Assembly (NCBI RefSeq): GCF_008831285.2
Contig: NC_045141.1
Coordinates: 7,739,353-7,803,352, forward strand
Length of the DNA stretch: 64,000 bases
Source: Nymphaea colorata
Taxonomy: Eukaryota > Streptophyta > Magnoliopsida > Nymphaeales > Nymphaeaceae
Reading direction: 5' to 3'
Shown: piece after piece, positions 61,901 through 64,000 of the stretch
How positions within the stretch are numbered: position 1 is the first letter of the stretch
How the letters are laid out: every line of letters begins with the position of its first letter
Translations under genes and position numbers: made by a program
The notes under the pieces: generated by a model
Databases searched by the model: none
Seen by the model: only the letters and a program-made list of their open reading frames with translations
What the model was told of the DNA's origin: nothing

Positions 61901-63814
61901 GTGAGCGTCGAAAACCTACTTTTTTTTTCACACTATAAGTTGTTTGCAGTCAAAGATACGGTGAACACCTTCTCTCTATCCGTGGAAATTAACTTTGGTT
62001 GGATAGAGAACAACCCAATGAAAATATCACTCTGACAAGAGAGAATAAGTCTCACTCCGAACAGATATATAAAGTCAATTATTCCAACACTCAACGGACT
62101 AATAAATTTGAAATCCTTTCTGTCATTTATGCATAATTAATGATAGGCTGTAATGTTGGAGAAGTTTCCTCTCACCTTCTTATATATATATATATATATC
62201 TGCATCTGTTATGACAAAGAATGAGAGTGAAAGGTCTATTTTTTTAGATTCCTGATAACAGAATCATGTAAGTCTTTTGTTTTGTCTTTCTCCCACCTTT
62301 TTCATTTATCTCTATTAGTTGCCGTCCACGAGTACGTTCGCCATAATAATGCTGATACTAACATTTGGTAACTACAAAGCACAGGCTATATCATTCAAAT
62401 ATTATAAATTTATATCTTTCTTATTTTAACTTCCTCATCTTATGCACATGCATGCTTGCTATTAACTGGTGGCACCGTGACCTACTTTGGACCCATCACT
62501 TGGCCCTTGGTCTCTACCTCCCAAGGTATCAACGTTTTTTGTTCTTTAAGCTCTATTAAACAAGAGCCTATATATCCTGTAGCGAACTTCTATCATCCAA
62601 ACGTCTTTTCTAGTTTACGTCTCGTTATAAGCCTATAATCCAATCTATGCTTTAAACGTGACGTCCATATATATACTGTTCAATTGCATTCTAATGAGTA
62701 ATATCACTTGGCCTGTGCAGACGCTATATCAACTTTAATTATTATCCTAATACTGTATATTTGGCTTTGTCATAGTTACATATTGGATCGAGTACCTCAA
62801 ATGAAAATGCACCCATAAGGGTTGGATCATAAAATTCAACTCCAACTTGTATAGATAATTGTGGAGAGGTTGCTCATAGGCATAGCTACGGCTTTTCGAT
62901 CTTGCCATCCCTGCAGTTCTGAGTTACCAGCTTGGATAAATTCAAGATCAGCTGGAGTTAATTTTTCCGTTGAGATCTAAAGGAAAACTTTCTTCATTAT
63001 ACATGACACGTTTCCATATAAAAACACTGCAACTATTCAAGACTCCTGCAATAGTATTAACCGTTATGTTTAGGAGAGTGCCACGAACTTCTCAAATAGA
63101 AAAATTCAGTGTATGGTTTTGGTAGGTTGGAAGACATGAAACAAACTCACATTAAAAAAATGTAAGAAAATCATAGCCAGGAGTCTCACTAAATATTTTT
63201 CCACTGAGAAATAAATCCAGCCATGACCTATTTTATTCGACTATGATTAATCAAACAAATTGTGGTCTTCAATACGTATGCCTAAAATTTCGCACTTGCT
63301 TTCGCCGTCATTCTTGTAGACTAACCTTAAAAAGATGCGTAGCTTAGAATTAAAGGTCAAGACAAAAGGATGTGGAGATTCAAGGTCAACTCTTCCTGGC
63401 ACTTGAAGAGAGAGGGATTCTTATTACCAATGCATAATTGGAGTAAGGAACAGTTTTATCATATATGAGATTTTGGTATTTGTTACAAAGAAGTTGCTGG
63501 GAACAAGATAGGTTGATCCACAACAGTCACAGTTTGGTAAGCGATCAGTTGCCATTTCGATCTCTTGCAAAATCAACTTAATGTATTGTAAAACCGAGAT
63601 GTTAATATGCAACTTGAAGCATGGCGGGGACAATATTCTAAAGCATCGAAAGCATGCCTAATACCCTATGGAAATAGAAGTAAGGGTGTGAGATTTGACT
63701 CTTGTATTAGGTGGTAGAATGAAATACTTTACCTGCTTACCCAACAGAGACCCATACTTTACAAACAATATGGGTCTCGCTAAAGTTGGGTAACTGAGAA
63801 ATAAGATTGGGCAC
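58918..63814. other. Gene-poor 3' stretch
   Basis: Short frames at 59025-59225, 60225-60726 and 61387-61584 have no recognised domain. A 26-bp tandem duplication (60482-60533) and a (TA)10 run (62180-62199) are present. No RNA genes were recognised. Confidence 0.4.
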
Positions 63815-64000
63815 TAGGCAAGGGGTGGGCATTGGACCGGCTCGATGTCTGAAAGTCAGGTCCGATACCTGAAACCCGGGTTCGATACCTGAAACCCGGG
63901 CCCAGACTCGGCCCGGCCCAACCCAGTTATAACAAAAACCTATTTTTAAAATATAAAATAAATTTTTTGAATATAAAATATATTTTATAATAAAATATAT
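63815..64000. mobile_element. GC-armed MITE-like element, truncated by window end
   Basis: It begins TAGGCAAGGGGTGGGCATTG, like the TAAGCATGGGCATC end of the 13194 element. A GC-rich left arm follows, with two copies of a GGTYCGATACCTGAAACCCG unit, then an A/T core from about 63930. The right arm lies outside the window. Confidence 0.55.

Noticed and set aside
1-64000. CRISPR arrays, bacterial operons or rRNA/tRNA genes
   Set aside because: No regularly spaced direct repeats, operon-like packing or recognisable structural-RNA sequence. The content is plainly plant nuclear DNA.

Overview
The window is nuclear DNA of a flowering plant. The evidence is multi-exon WRKY genes with GT-AG introns, several Ty1/Copia elements, a plant-type LINE remnant, terminal-inverted-repeat MITEs, and abundant (TA)n, (GA)n and (CA)n tracts. 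The species cannot be fixed by eye. The many old, stop-riddled Copia copies suggest slow removal of dead elements.

Two genes look intact and functional: a pair of group IIa WRKY transcription factors (WRKY18/40/60 type) in the same orientation, with starts 28.5 kb apart (15015-16445 and 43511-45062). They share a four-exon structure with identical intron phases. All 39 residues of the WRKYGQK exon are identical, although about 16 codons differ silently. Their promoters share a W-box core (TTGACCATTC) and a TGACG-N9-TGACG element. The upstream copy keeps an EAR-like LxLxL N-terminus; the downstream copy has lost it.

Layout. 1-14.4 kb: a repeat-rich block with a perfect 67-bp inverted repeat, a tandemly duplicated composite repeat with (TA)n tails, two copies of a short hAT-like MITE, GC-armed MITEs, and a 1.2-kb PIF/Harbinger-like element with exon/intron-like cargo. 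14.5-16.4 kb: WRKY gene 1. 16.4-43 kb: mostly dead transposons, namely a near-complete Copia with two LTRs on the minus strand (19457-24455), a Copia on the plus strand (26.3-29.6 kb), a probable LINE remnant (33.0-34.8 kb), another Copia split by a compound microsatellite (36.2-39.7 kb) and a third MITE copy (40.9 kb). 42.9-45.1 kb: WRKY gene 2. 45-64 kb: gene-poor, with a CACTA-like end, two more minus-strand Copia fragments, a beta-galactosidase (GH35) exon relic, two unrecognised gene relics and a GC-armed element leaving the window.

The WRKY pair probably arose by local duplication and was then separated by transposon insertion. W-boxes in both promoters suggest auto- or cross-regulation. 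I found no convincing tRNA, rRNA or CRISPR, and nothing that amounts to a clearly new biochemical system. The best leads are the WRKY pair's cis-element conservation and EAR loss, the perfect inverted repeat, and the MITE families whose insertion sites can be reconstructed within the window.
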